The notes under the pieces: generated by a model
What the model saw: only the letters and a program-made list of their open reading frames with translations
Databases searched by the model: none
Told to the model about the DNA's origin: nothing
From: Pinirhizobacter sp036499745
GTDB lineage: Bacteria > Pseudomonadota > Gammaproteobacteria > Xanthomonadales > Rhodanobacteraceae
Length of the DNA stretch: 64,000 nt
NCBI RefSeq assembly: GCF_036499745.1
Contig: NZ_DASYDG010000010.1
Coordinates: 186,001-250,000 of the forward strand
Reading direction: 5' to 3'
Shown: in pieces, positions 17,301-24,044 of the stretch
How positions within the stretch are numbered: position 1 is the first letter of the stretch
Layout: every line of letters begins with the position of its first letter
Program-made: the position numbers and the translations under genes

Positions 17301-17375
17301 AAGTACCACATCCCCACCTACTACCAGACCCCGCGCTACTTCCGCCTAATGGCGCAGTACGACTTCAGTCTGTAA
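14352..17375 (+). CDS. Oar-like TonB-dependent outer-membrane receptor with carboxypeptidase-regulatory-like domain
   Basis: A 1007-residue receptor. A signal peptide (cut near AFA-QSTV) is followed by a carboxypeptidase-regulatory-like beta-sandwich (about 34-115: GDIYGTATANQTVQVQ, YRAASLPIGQYRVNV), a plug domain (about 140-260, with the conserved NSYYINGFNVTNLY) and a large barrel ending YFRLMAQYDFSL. Such Oar-like proteins take up peptides or glycans in Bacteroidetes and Xanthomonadales or secrete signals in Myxococcus; the substrate here is unknown. The ATG at 14352 is used because the signal peptide begins there; the preceding AAAGAGG is a possible ribosome-binding site. TonB energy could come from the tonB gene at 48 kb. 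Confidence 0.9.
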   Translation: MNSITLRTRLRASQRTALASAVAACLFAGAAFAQSTVGDIYGTATANQTVQVQNLGSGQVRQVAVGSDGRYRAASLPIGQYRVNVQQGGATVATRDINVVAGQSSQVNFAAADGTGAGAATAQSLDAVTVSASALSAIDVATVEQRTTFSASQLNKLPVPRNIVDVAALTPGTIKGDSTFGNLPSFGGASVAENSYYINGFNVTNLYNNLSFSEVPYQAIDQLDVQTGGYGAQYGFSTGGVTSVITKRGTNEWKGGVSVVSSPNWARENEDTTYLRNGNLYRSYKNNSTNDNVYSGWIGGPLIKDKLFLFGIFSAEEQHTTQYPNATSTAGATRNTFNDPTYLIKLDWNINDSNILEYTRMNNTKHTTNDYYSSVYADNGQPYTTDYRGRQYVKTGGNLDVFKYTSYLTDDLTLSAQWGKMKSLNSSEYTAPDGTKTRYNGDINSPNNGCPYVIDGRDSVVAGAAPYSSCYTSSTIGIYNGHDQRTAWRIDLDWKLGDHDISGGFSRERWTSDAGEAYAGGVLWYYATDAEGKDYVSQYNYRTGGSVAIVQKSAFLQDNWQVNDKLLAYIGIRSDAFNNFNGAGESFVKQDHIWQPRLGFSYDVFGDSSTKLYGSAGRYSLPIAANVALRAATSSYYTIQDFNYSSVNPTTGVPVLGSAIGGPVIVNGENGSTPDPKSVATKDLKPYSQDEYILGLQHRVASDTDFWNDWVVGVKATYRKLNNAIDDTCDWRPFYAYGKSIGLDMDANGDEFTPPSSMPGCYIYNPGSKLTINADLDGSGVLRQVTIPGNQLGPKAKRSYQAVTLSAEKATDKWYVNASYTWSKNYGNTEGLVKSDNGQDDTGTTSAFDYPELMIGSNGYLPNDRRHSIKAYGAWKFTPEWSVGMNLLVQSGRPENCFGGGDGVPYGIPSYQSEFFYCEGQVATRGKAGRTPWNWTLSPNVVWTPAFAKGLTLQLDAINVLNNSKPTAVNEIGERDDQTFYDTKYHIPTYYQTPRYFRLMAQYDFSL

Positions 17376-17402
17376 GCGAAGAGCGACATAGCGTCACGAC
17401 GA

Positions 17403-17428
17403 GCCGCCCCGGAAACGGGGCGGCTTTT
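17403..17428 (+). terminator. Rho-independent terminator after the Oar-like receptor
   Basis: Perfect nine-base arms GCCGCCCCG (17403-17411) and CGGGGCGGC (17416-17424) enclose a GAAA tetraloop and lead into four T residues. It begins 27 bp past the receptor stop. Confidence 0.9.
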
Positions 17429-17525
17429 CTTATGTCCGAAACGGTTGGACTGGAGCGAAGCTAGAGTCCACGTGGCGACGTTTCGCCATTCAATGCGTCC
17501 GGTCGCTTTAGACCAAGGAGGTGAC

Positions 17526-17958
17526 GTGGGTCTTCTACGCGTGCCACGAAATGGCGCGGTTGTTCTGTGTATGTTTCCTGGCGAGTTTGTCCCGCCCGAA
17601 ATGGTCAAGACCCGCCCCGTGGTCGTTGTTAGTCCACGCATTCCTGGTAGGGACGAGCTCGTCTCGATCATCGCGTTGAGTACTACGGCCCCTGAGCCGC
17701 GACAAGCGCATCATTGCGAAATTCCAATGAGTGCCATGCCAAAGTCACTACAAGCCAACGAACGAAAAGTGTGGGCAAAATGCGACATGATCTACACGTT
17801 CAGGCTATCTCGACTTTGACAGGTTCAAAGCCGGAAAAGAGCGCGCGACAGGCAAGCGTCTATATGAGATTGGCCAGCTCGAACAACGGCATCTGGATAT
17901 GATTCGTGAGTGCACGGCCGTTGCCCTCGGCATTCGCACGTTGCGGACAGGCACATAA
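17526..17958 (+). pseudogene. PemK/MazF-family toxin gene interrupted by a +1 frame change
   Basis: The first frame (GTG 17526 to TGA 17817-17819) gives 97 residues with the family core: NGAVVLCMFPGEFVPPEMVK, TRPVVVVSPR, ALSTTAPEP and VWAKCDMIYT. It stops at FRLSRL. Moving forward one base, from 17818, the sequence continues DRFKAGKERATGKRLYEIGQ and on to TAA 17956-17958. That is 46 further codons matching the usual PemK-like C-terminus after SRLDR. A full product would be 143 residues, an endoribonuclease-type toxin. GTG 17526 has a near-perfect AAGGAGGTGA ribosome-binding site. No antitoxin gene precedes it. It is either a recently broken gene or one read by programmed frameshifting. Confidence 0.75.
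17814..17820 (+). other. RF2-like +1 frameshift motif CTT TGA C inside the toxin gene
   Basis: Where the toxin frame breaks, the bases read CGA CTT TGA CAG. CTT TGA C is the slippery core of the prfB programmed frameshift, and slipping past one T would insert Leu-Asp, just as in RF2. In prfB a G-rich Shine-Dalgarno-like stimulator sits three bases before CTT; here only an AGG nine bases before CTT is seen, so a key helper is weak or absent. The motif is certain; its function is not. Confidence 0.5.
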
Positions 17959-17988
17959 AAAAAACAACGGCCCCACCGAAGTGGGGCC
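17957..17988 (-). terminator. Rho-independent terminator on the minus strand
   Basis: Read on the minus strand, GGCCCCAC and GTGGGGCC pair perfectly around a TTCG tetraloop and are followed by GTTG and eight T residues. The T tract overlaps the last stop codon of the convergent toxin frame. No protein gene on the minus strand ends nearby (dgkA stops 170 bp upstream), so it most likely ends a small RNA. Confidence 0.85.
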
Positions 17989-18095
17989 GAGGATAAAGAA
18001 TCGGCCGGGCTTGTAATCGCCAATGGTCGATCCTGCTGCCGTTACTACCTTGCGGCCTAGCGGCAGGCTCACCGTCCGGCATTAGCCGGAAAACG
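17957..18095 (-). ncRNA. Candidate stand-alone structured small RNA, about 138 nt
   Basis: A promoter-like TTGACA-N17-AAAAAT, a run of stable hairpins and a UUCG-capped terminator with eight U bound this gene-free stretch. Read on the minus strand, visible stems are UCCGGC-UAAU-GCCGGA near the 5' end, CUGCCG pairing with CGGCAG around a GC-rich internal loop, and AUCG-A-CC-AUU-GG-CGAU, before the terminator hairpin. Three GGA triplets (GGGACG, CCGGACGG, CAGGAUCG) could bind a CsrA/RsmA protein, but this is weak evidence. I do not recognise it as a known riboswitch, 6S or SRP RNA. Open frames across it lack ribosome-binding sites and resemble no family I know. Confidence 0.5.
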
Positions 18096-18100
18096 TCCCT

Positions 18101-18129
18101 ATTTTTGAGCGCGTGGCAACTACTGTCAA
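18101..18129 (-). promoter_or_regulatory. Promoter-like -35/-10 pair for the candidate small RNA
   Basis: On the minus strand TTGACA (18129-18124) is a perfect -35 box. After a 17-base spacer comes AAAAAT (18106-18101), matching four of six -10 bases. Transcription would begin near 18095, which defines the 5' end given for the RNA. Confidence 0.5.
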
Positions 18130-18156
18130 CAACATTGGCGCCATCTAGCAAAACCC

Positions 18157-18528
18157 TTACAAGAATCGAGGGATAAGGATGAGTGCCCAACTCACCACCA
18201 CCAGCATCAGCAACACAAACACCGCCGCCGAACCCATGTCTTTGGCGCGCCCTGCAAGCTCGTGGAATTCCGGACTGACCTTGTCCACCACCGCCTCGAT
18301 CGCCGAGTTGAGCAGCTCCGCCGACAGCACCAGGGCGGGTGCCAGGATCAGCAGGATTTTCTCAACCGGGCCGTTGCCCAGCCAAAGGCCCAGCGGTACC
18401 GCCACCACGGCGAGGTAGACCTCCAGGCGGAAGGATGCCTCGTGGCGGAAGGCGGCGCGGAAGCCCTTCATCGACCAAAGGAAGGCCGCCCATATCTGGC
18501 GGGGGCCGCGAGGCTGGTCGGTCGCCAT
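18157..18528 (-). CDS. dgkA: Diacylglycerol kinase, prokaryotic DgkA family
   Basis: A 123-residue inner-membrane protein with three membrane helices that phosphorylates diacylglycerol to phosphatidic acid, recycling lipid released by membrane-derived sugar synthesis. The family core is clear: ASFRLEVYLAVVAVPLGLWL, the catalytic-site stretch ELLNSAIEAVVDKVSPEFHE, and AKDMGSAAVFVLLML. ATG 18528 gives the usual length. The upstream open frame lacks family similarity. It is divergent from the POT transporter gene, with 242 bp between that hold an AT-rich stretch near 18640-18670 and no recognisable gene. Confidence 0.93.
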   Translation of the reverse strand: MATDQPRGPRQIWAAFLWSMKGFRAAFRHEASFRLEVYLAVVAVPLGLWLGNGPVEKILLILAPALVLSAELLNSAIEAVVDKVSPEFHELAGRAKDMGSAAVFVLLMLVVVSWALILIPRFL

Positions 18529-18770
18529 GGAATCCTGTCGAGCAGTGGAAAGCGCCACATGATGCCAGATCGGGCCGCCACTACCGATTGCGTCAATTTG
18601 TCGCAAGAAAGCGCTAGAGGCCGTCAAGCCGAAACGGCTTTTACTTCAAATAGTTATGTTGCATCGCGACACACTTTCATGAATCCGCCCTCGCCTTTCG
18701 CAAAGCGCCCACATGAGGGTTATATCGGGTACGCTTCGGGGAATATCCCGCTCCAACACGGAAAATACGC

Positions 18771-20306
18771 ATGCCGACCACGCTGCCGCCGGTCTCCCAG
18801 ACCCGATCCTTCAGCACCGTTTTCCTCATTGAGATGTGGGAGCGCTTCGGCTTCTACGGCATGCAGGTGCTGATGGTCACCTACATGGTGAAGAAGCTGG
18901 GCTTCGGCGACAGCAGTTCCAACCTGATCTGGGGCGCCGCGGCCGCGCTGATCTATGCAACGCCTGCGCTCGGTGGGGTGATCGGCGACAAACTGCTGGG
19001 AACGCGCCGCACGATGCTGGTCGGTGCGGTCACCCTGGCCTTCGGTTATGCGCTGCTGTGGATTCCCACTGACAACGCGATGTTCCTGTACGTGTCACTC
19101 GGCGTGATCGTGGTAGGCAACGGCTTCTTCAAGCCCAACGCCGGCAACCTGGTGCGCAAGATCTACGAAGGCGATGAGGTGCGCATCGATAGCGCCTTCA
19201 CCATCTACTACATGGCGGTGAACGTCGGCTCCACGGTGTCGATGCTGCTTACGCCCTGGATCCGCGACTATGTCGGCGAACACTATGGTGATTCGCTGGG
19301 CTGGCATACCGCCTTCGGCGTCTGCTCGATCGGCCTGCTGCTGGGCCTGGGTAATTACATGCTGATGCATCGCACGCTGTCGCATATCGGCTCACCGCAG
19401 GACGAGAAGCCGGTGAGCCTGCGCAACGCGTCGTATGTGCTGGCGGCGGCGCTGCTTACCGTAGCGGTCTCGGCTTTCATCCTGCAAAGCGAAGCGGTGG
19501 CTCGCGCGTGCGTGTATGGCGCTGGTGTGGTGATCCTGAGCATCTTCATCCACCTGATCCGCTCGAGCGAACGCAGCGAACGCTCGGGCCTGTCAGCGGC
19601 GCTGGTGCTGACCATCCAGACGATTTTCTTCTTCATCTTCTACCAGCAGATGTCGACCTCGCTGAACCTCTTCGCCCAGCGCAATGTCGACCTGTCGTTC
19701 GACCTGTTCGGCTTCCACCTGATGACCTGGATTCCCGAGCAGTTCCAGTCGCTCAATGCGATCTGGATCGTGATCTTGAGCCCCGTGCTGGTGTTCGTCT
19801 ATAACTACTTCGGCGCGAAGGGCAAGGATTTCTCCGTGGCGTCGAAGTTCGCCCTGGGCTTCCTTGCCGTGGCGGCGGGTTTCTTCATGTACGGCGTGGG
19901 CAGCCATACCGCGGTGGACGCGAAGATCTCGTCCTGGTTCATGGTGTGGGGCTACGGGCTTTATTCCCTGGGCGAGTTGCTGGTGAGCGGCCTGGGCCTT
20001 GCCATGATCGCCCGCTACGTGCCCGCGCGCATGGGCGGCTTCATGATGGGCGCCTACTATGTGGCCGTGGGCGTGTCGCAGTACCTGGGGAGCGTGGTGG
20101 CCAACTTTGCCGCCATCCCGTCGAACATTACCGATCCGCACCAGTCGCTGCCGATCTACACGGCATTGTTCAACAAGCTCGGCTTCGTCGGCCTGGGTTG
20201 CACGGTGATCGCCCTGGCGGTGCTGCCGATGATGAAGAAGCTCTCCGCCACCCATGCATTGAGCCAGCAACACACGCCCTTGCCGGCAGTCCATAGCGAG
20301 GAATAA
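18771..20306 (+). CDS. Proton-dependent oligopeptide (POT/PTR2) family transporter
   Basis: A 511-residue carrier with 14 predicted membrane helices, as usual for bacterial POTs. The first-helix proton-coupling motif reads EMWERFGFYGMQ (ExxERFxYYG type), and the fifth-helix signature FTIYYMAVNVGSTVS corresponds to FYxxINxG. Members import di- and tripeptides using the proton gradient. GGAAA precedes ATG 18771. Together with the secreted S9 peptidase and Oar-like receptor upstream it may serve peptide scavenging. The regB gene begins 25 bp after its stop, so read-through is possible. Confidence 0.92.
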   Translation: MPTTLPPVSQTRSFSTVFLIEMWERFGFYGMQVLMVTYMVKKLGFGDSSSNLIWGAAAALIYATPALGGVIGDKLLGTRRTMLVGAVTLAFGYALLWIPTDNAMFLYVSLGVIVVGNGFFKPNAGNLVRKIYEGDEVRIDSAFTIYYMAVNVGSTVSMLLTPWIRDYVGEHYGDSLGWHTAFGVCSIGLLLGLGNYMLMHRTLSHIGSPQDEKPVSLRNASYVLAAALLTVAVSAFILQSEAVARACVYGAGVVILSIFIHLIRSSERSERSGLSAALVLTIQTIFFFIFYQQMSTSLNLFAQRNVDLSFDLFGFHLMTWIPEQFQSLNAIWIVILSPVLVFVYNYFGAKGKDFSVASKFALGFLAVAAGFFMYGVGSHTAVDAKISSWFMVWGYGLYSLGELLVSGLGLAMIARYVPARMGGFMMGAYYVAVGVSQYLGSVVANFAAIPSNITDPHQSLPIYTALFNKLGFVGLGCTVIALAVLPMMKKLSATHALSQQHTPLPAVHSEE

Positions 20307-20331
20307 CCCTCCGGCGGCTTATCATGTGTCC

Positions 20332-21618
20332 ATGAGCCCTGCCCGCGTTATAGCCCTGCAACGCACCGGCCCGTTCGCCCTGGCGCGGACGCTGGCCTGG
20401 TTGCGCCTGTGCGCCATTGCCGGGCAAAGCATGGCGGTATTGGTCTGCGCCCTGGTGATGGGCCTGGATATTCCCCTGCTGCCCCTGCTGCTGGGGGTGG
20501 GCATGCTGGCGGTCTTCGCGGTGATGGCAGCATGGCGGCTTACCCAGCCCTGGCCGATGCGCGAATGGGAAACCGTGGTGCACATCGCCGCCGACACACT
20601 CGTGCTGGGGTACCTGCTGTATTTCACCGGCGGCGCCAGCAACCCCTTCGTTACCCTGCTGCTGGTGCCCATTGCGCTGTCGGCAGCGGCCTTGAGCATC
20701 CGTGGCGTGCTGGCCGTGTCCGGGCTTGCCGGATTCGCCTATCTGCTGCTGGCGCGCTATTACTTACCGCTACCTGGCACCATGGGCGGCCGATTCAGCG
20801 ACTTCCACCTGCATGTGGCGGGCATGGGGGTGAATTTCATCATCATGGCGCTGCTCCTGGGTTTCTTCATCAACACGCTCGCCCGCGCGGTGCGTGCGCA
20901 ACAGATGGAAGTGCAGCGCGTGCGCGAACGGGCCCTGCGCGATGAAGGCATCCTGGCCATCGCCACCCAGGCCGCCGGCGCGGCGCATGAACTCAATACC
21001 CCTCTTTCGACCATGCGCACCTTGCTGCCGGAATTGCGCCGCGAGCGCGCCACCGACGCCCCCTTGAACGAAGACCTCGCGCTGCTGCAAGACCAGGTGG
21101 AACGCTGCCGCATGATCCTTCGCGAGATGGTGGCCTTCGGGCAGACCCAGCTGTCACAGGAACCGGAGCGGCAAACCGTGGACGCCTTCGTGCATGGTTG
21201 CCTGGAACGGTTCCAGTTGCTGCGGCCGGAAGCCGAGGTTGAGCTTGGCCTGGGCAATTCCGTGGGCCAGCTTCGGCTACGCGCGCCCCCTGCCCTGCGC
21301 CATGCACTGATGAACCTGCTCAATAACGCCGCCGACGCCTCTGCCGTGCACAGCAAGAATGTGGTGGGCCTGGAAGTGCATCGCGATGGCGCCATGCTTG
21401 AATGGGTCGTGATGGACCACGGACCGGGCTTCGCCAGCGACGAGGACTTCGCCACCCGGATCGGCGGTTCGCAAAAACAGACCGGCCTTGGCATCGGCCT
21501 GGCGCTGGCCGAGGCAACGGCTGAGCGACTGTCCGGTGAACTCATCGCCACCAATAGCGAACACGGCGCCGAGATGCGCCTGCGCCTTCCCCTTGCCGTG
21601 ATTGGAGATGCCTCATGA
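20332..21618 (+). CDS. regB: RegB/PrrB/ActS-type redox-sensing histidine kinase
   Basis: Six membrane helices (about residues 20-190) are followed by HisKA and HATPase domains. The ubiquinone-binding signature GGASNPF and the H-box AAHELNTPLSTM are both present. The cysteine in VERCRMIL lies exactly 40 residues after the phospho-accepting histidine, the same spacing as His225-Cys265, the redox-active cysteine of Rhodobacter RegB. The ATP-binding boxes (NLLNNAADA, DHGPGF, GLGIGLALAEA) are intact. In known systems, RegB lowers phosphorylation under oxidising conditions. ATG 20332 is used; GTG 20326 is an alternative. It overlaps regA by four bases. Confidence 0.92.
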   Translation: MSPARVIALQRTGPFALARTLAWLRLCAIAGQSMAVLVCALVMGLDIPLLPLLLGVGMLAVFAVMAAWRLTQPWPMREWETVVHIAADTLVLGYLLYFTGGASNPFVTLLLVPIALSAAALSIRGVLAVSGLAGFAYLLLARYYLPLPGTMGGRFSDFHLHVAGMGVNFIIMALLLGFFINTLARAVRAQQMEVQRVRERALRDEGILAIATQAAGAAHELNTPLSTMRTLLPELRRERATDAPLNEDLALLQDQVERCRMILREMVAFGQTQLSQEPERQTVDAFVHGCLERFQLLRPEAEVELGLGNSVGQLRLRAPPALRHALMNLLNNAADASAVHSKNVVGLEVHRDGAMLEWVVMDHGPGFASDEDFATRIGGSQKQTGLGIGLALAEATAERLSGELIATNSEHGAEMRLRLPLAVIGDAS

Positions 21619-22190
21619 ACCAGCTGCCGGGTGCGCCCGCTCCGCTCCTGATCGTCGACGATGATCCGACGTTTTCGCGCGTGCTTGCCCGGGCACTGGC
21701 CTCCCGGGGTTTCGAGGTACTCACCGCCGACAACGCCACCGAGGCCCGTGCGCTGGCCCGCCGACACCAGCCGCGCTACTGCGTGCTGGATCTCAAACTG
21801 GGCGACGAGAACGGGCTGAAGCTGATCCCGGAACTACAGGCGCTGGTACCTGAGATCCGCGTGCTGTTGCTCACCGGCTATGCCTCGATCGCCACCGCGG
21901 TGGAGGCGATCAAGCGCGGTGCCCACGATTACCTGGCCAAGCCCGTCGATGCCGATGCCGTGGTGCGGGCCCTGCTGGACGATGACGGCGGCGCCGGCGA
22001 CGACGAACTGATCGATGCTCCCGACGCCCCGCTGCCCCTCCGTCGCCTGGAATGGGAGCACATCCAGCGCGTGCTCACCGAATGCGATGGCAACATCTCC
22101 GAGACAGCGCGGCGGCTGGGCATGCACCGGCGCACCTTGCAGCGCAAGCTCGGCAAGCATCCGGTGCGCGAACGGCCCGACGAGGGCTGA
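21615..22190 (+). CDS. regA: RegA/PrrA/ActR-type response regulator
   Basis: A 191-residue regulator: receiver domain (about 10-125, phospho-acceptor Asp59 in YCVLDLKLG, LLLTGYASIATAVEAIKRGA, Lys in YLAKPVD) and a Fis-type helix-turn-helix at the C-terminus (ISETARRLGMHRRTLQRKLG), nearly the invariant RegA DNA-binding sequence. It is the partner of the preceding kinase, translated from an overlapping ATGA. Orthologues control respiration, carbon fixation, nitrogen fixation or photosynthesis genes according to redox state; targets here are unknown. Confidence 0.94.
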   Translation: MNQLPGAPAPLLIVDDDPTFSRVLARALASRGFEVLTADNATEARALARRHQPRYCVLDLKLGDENGLKLIPELQALVPEIRVLLLTGYASIATAVEAIKRGAHDYLAKPVDADAVVRALLDDDGGAGDDELIDAPDAPLPLRRLEWEHIQRVLTECDGNISETARRLGMHRRTLQRKLGKHPVRERPDEG

Positions 22191-22199
22191 TCGTCGGGC

Positions 22200-23174
22200 T
22201 CAGGATACCGGTTGGGGATTGGGAAACCGCACGCTGGCGATGCGCTCGGTGCCGGGCAGCGAACGCAGCTCGATCGGCCACTGGAAACGGTCCGACAACC
22301 GCCGCGCGATGGCCATGTCGAAACCATGGGTATCGACCGCGTTTTCGCGCGACGACTCGGCCACATGGTTGGCCACGCTGATCACGCCGGGCATCACCGT
22401 GACCACCACCTTGCCCTGCTCGGTCTGCTGAAGCGCATGGCGCAACAGCTGGTTGATCATCACCGCGAACACCCGCGGCGAACCATGCAGGGCGAAGCTG
22501 GAAGGTTCATCCAGCACGATCTGCACGTCGCGACCGATCACCTGCTGGGCTGCCGATTCCACTTCCTTGCGCAGCACGCCGTTGACCACGAAGTCTTCCT
22601 CGGGAAGGCCCTTGTCGGACTCGCGCGACAGCACCAGGAAGGCCTCCACCAGCGCCTCGAGTTCACGGGAGGAGCGGCGGATGCGGTCGAGAGAACGCAT
22701 ACCGAAGCTGGAGAGATTGGTTTCCTCTGCCAGCATGTCGGCGGACATCTTGATCACTGTCAACGGGCTACGCAGCTCATGGCTGGCATCACGGGTGAAA
22801 TTTCGCTCGCGTTCGCCGAAGCCGCGCAGGCGCACGGCGAAGGTGTGCAGCCCCTTGGCGATCGACGCCACCCCGGCATCGGTGCGGGGCGATAGCCGTG
22901 AGGGCTGCAGCGTTTCGACATCGGTACTTTCATCGTCCCAGGCGTCCATCACCCGGGCAAGCGTCTCGATCGGTATCCATGCACGGCTGACAGCCATCCA
23001 TGCGAGCACGCTGGTGGCAAGGATGATGGCAATCACCGCCACCACCGGTGCAACGTTGTTCACGGCCATGACGGTGGCGATGATCACCACCACCATCTGC
23101 AGGGCGAAGACGACCGTCATCCGGCGCCGGAAGGCTCCGGCGCGTCCGTGCGATCCAACCTGGCTGCCGGCCAT
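22200..23174 (-). CDS. Two-component sensor histidine kinase with degenerate ATP-binding domain
   Basis: About 324 residues. Two adjacent membrane helices (about 20-62) are joined by only a few residues, so there is no periplasmic sensor, as in intramembrane-sensing kinases. The HisKA domain is normal (FTRDASHELRSPLTVIK, His132). The catalytic domain is short and altered: the N-box is INQLLRHALQQTE with His for the second Asn, the DxGxG box is replaced by VANHVAES, the F-box is missing, and the second glycine box reads GFDMAIARRL. It may lack ATP hydrolysis or act as a phosphatase. ATG 23174 is preferred; an in-frame ATG at 23231 would overlap the regulator gene. Confidence 0.8.
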   Translation of the reverse strand: MAGSQVGSHGRAGAFRRRMTVVFALQMVVVIIATVMAVNNVAPVVAVIAIILATSVLAWMAVSRAWIPIETLARVMDAWDDESTDVETLQPSRLSPRTDAGVASIAKGLHTFAVRLRGFGERERNFTRDASHELRSPLTVIKMSADMLAEETNLSSFGMRSLDRIRRSSRELEALVEAFLVLSRESDKGLPEEDFVVNGVLRKEVESAAQQVIGRDVQIVLDEPSSFALHGSPRVFAVMINQLLRHALQQTEQGKVVVTVMPGVISVANHVAESSRENAVDTHGFDMAIARRLSDRFQWPIELRSLPGTERIASVRFPNPQPVS

Positions 23175-23193
23175 GTCGTTCTGCCGCGACACC

Positions 23194-23928
23194 TCAGGCC
23201 GTTTGCTGGGACGCGGTTGCGACCTCGGCATCCAGATCGGCCAGGCGATAGCCCGCGGAATGAATCGTATGCAGCAGCGCGCGGTCGAATGGTTTGTCGA
23301 TCACACGGCGCAGGTTGTACAGATGCGAACGCAGGGTGTCGGAGTCCGGAAGCGTATCGCCCCAGATTTCACGTTCGATGTCGCGGCGGCTCACCACCCG
23401 CGGCGATTCGCGCATCAGGATCGCCAGCAGCTTAAGGCCGATCGGCGAAACGGTGAGTTCCTGCCCGGCGCGGGTCAGGCGCAAGGTGGCGGTGTCGAGC
23501 GTCATGTCGCCCACGTTGAGCACCTCGGAGGACACCTGGCGGCGATCGCGGCGGATCAGCGCGCGCAGGCGGGCTTCGAGTTCGCGCACTTCGAACGGCT
23601 TGACCAGGTAGTCGTCGGCGCCAGCCTCCAGGCCGATGAGTTTGTCTTCCAGGGTGTCGCGGGCGGTCAACATCAACACCGGGGTGGACTTCTTGCCGTC
23701 CTTGCGCAGCTTGCGGCACAGATCCAGGCCGTCCATGCCCGGGAGCATCAGGTCGAGCACGATCACGTCATAACTGTTGGAGACGGCGAGGTGCAGGCCG
23801 CTGACCCCATCGGCGGCATAGTCCACCGAATAGCCACGCCGCTCGAGGAATTCGCCGACCATCTCGGCGATGCCGCGGTTGTCCTCCACCAGCAGGATCA
23901 GGCCGCTCTGTTCGTCATGTGCACTCAT
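23194..23928 (-). CDS. OmpR-family response regulator
   Basis: A 244-residue regulator with receiver domain (acidic pair in LLVEDN, phospho-acceptor Asp59 in DVIVLDLMLPGMDG, Thr in LMLTARD, Lys in YLVKPFE) and a C-terminal winged helix (LTVSPIGLKLLAILMRE; LRSHLYNLRRVID; IHSAGYRL). ATG 23928 follows GGAGA at good spacing; the ATG at 23952 has none. The adjacent kinase gene follows 19 bp downstream. The class resembles SmeR/RaxR-type regulators of Xanthomonadales, but targets cannot be inferred. Confidence 0.9.
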   Translation of the reverse strand: MSAHDEQSGLILLVEDNRGIAEMVGEFLERRGYSVDYAADGVSGLHLAVSNSYDVIVLDLMLPGMDGLDLCRKLRKDGKKSTPVLMLTARDTLEDKLIGLEAGADDYLVKPFEVRELEARLRALIRRDRRQVSSEVLNVGDMTLDTATLRLTRAGQELTVSPIGLKLLAILMRESPRVVSRRDIEREIWGDTLPDSDTLRSHLYNLRRVIDKPFDRALLHTIHSAGYRLADLDAEVATASQQTA

Positions 23929-24044
23929 CAACGGTCTCCGGGTTCGCTTCACATTTGTGAAAAGGTAGCGGCCGCGCCGGTGATGCGGGCGTGAACGGCG
24001 GCTCGGGCGATTTAACGCGGGTTAGGAATCCCCTTGGCCGGGCA

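Noticed and set aside
14574..17309. Long minus-strand open frames (517 and 341 codons) across the Oar-like receptor gene
   Set aside because: The receptor frame is complete with plug and barrel features. The antisense frames are Val/Gly/Arg-rich shadows without family motifs.
17825..18190. A 121-codon minus-strand open frame across the toxin 3' end and the candidate small RNA
   Set aside because: No ribosome-binding site, no family I know, and its sequence follows the hairpins and terminator; a non-coding RNA explains the region better.
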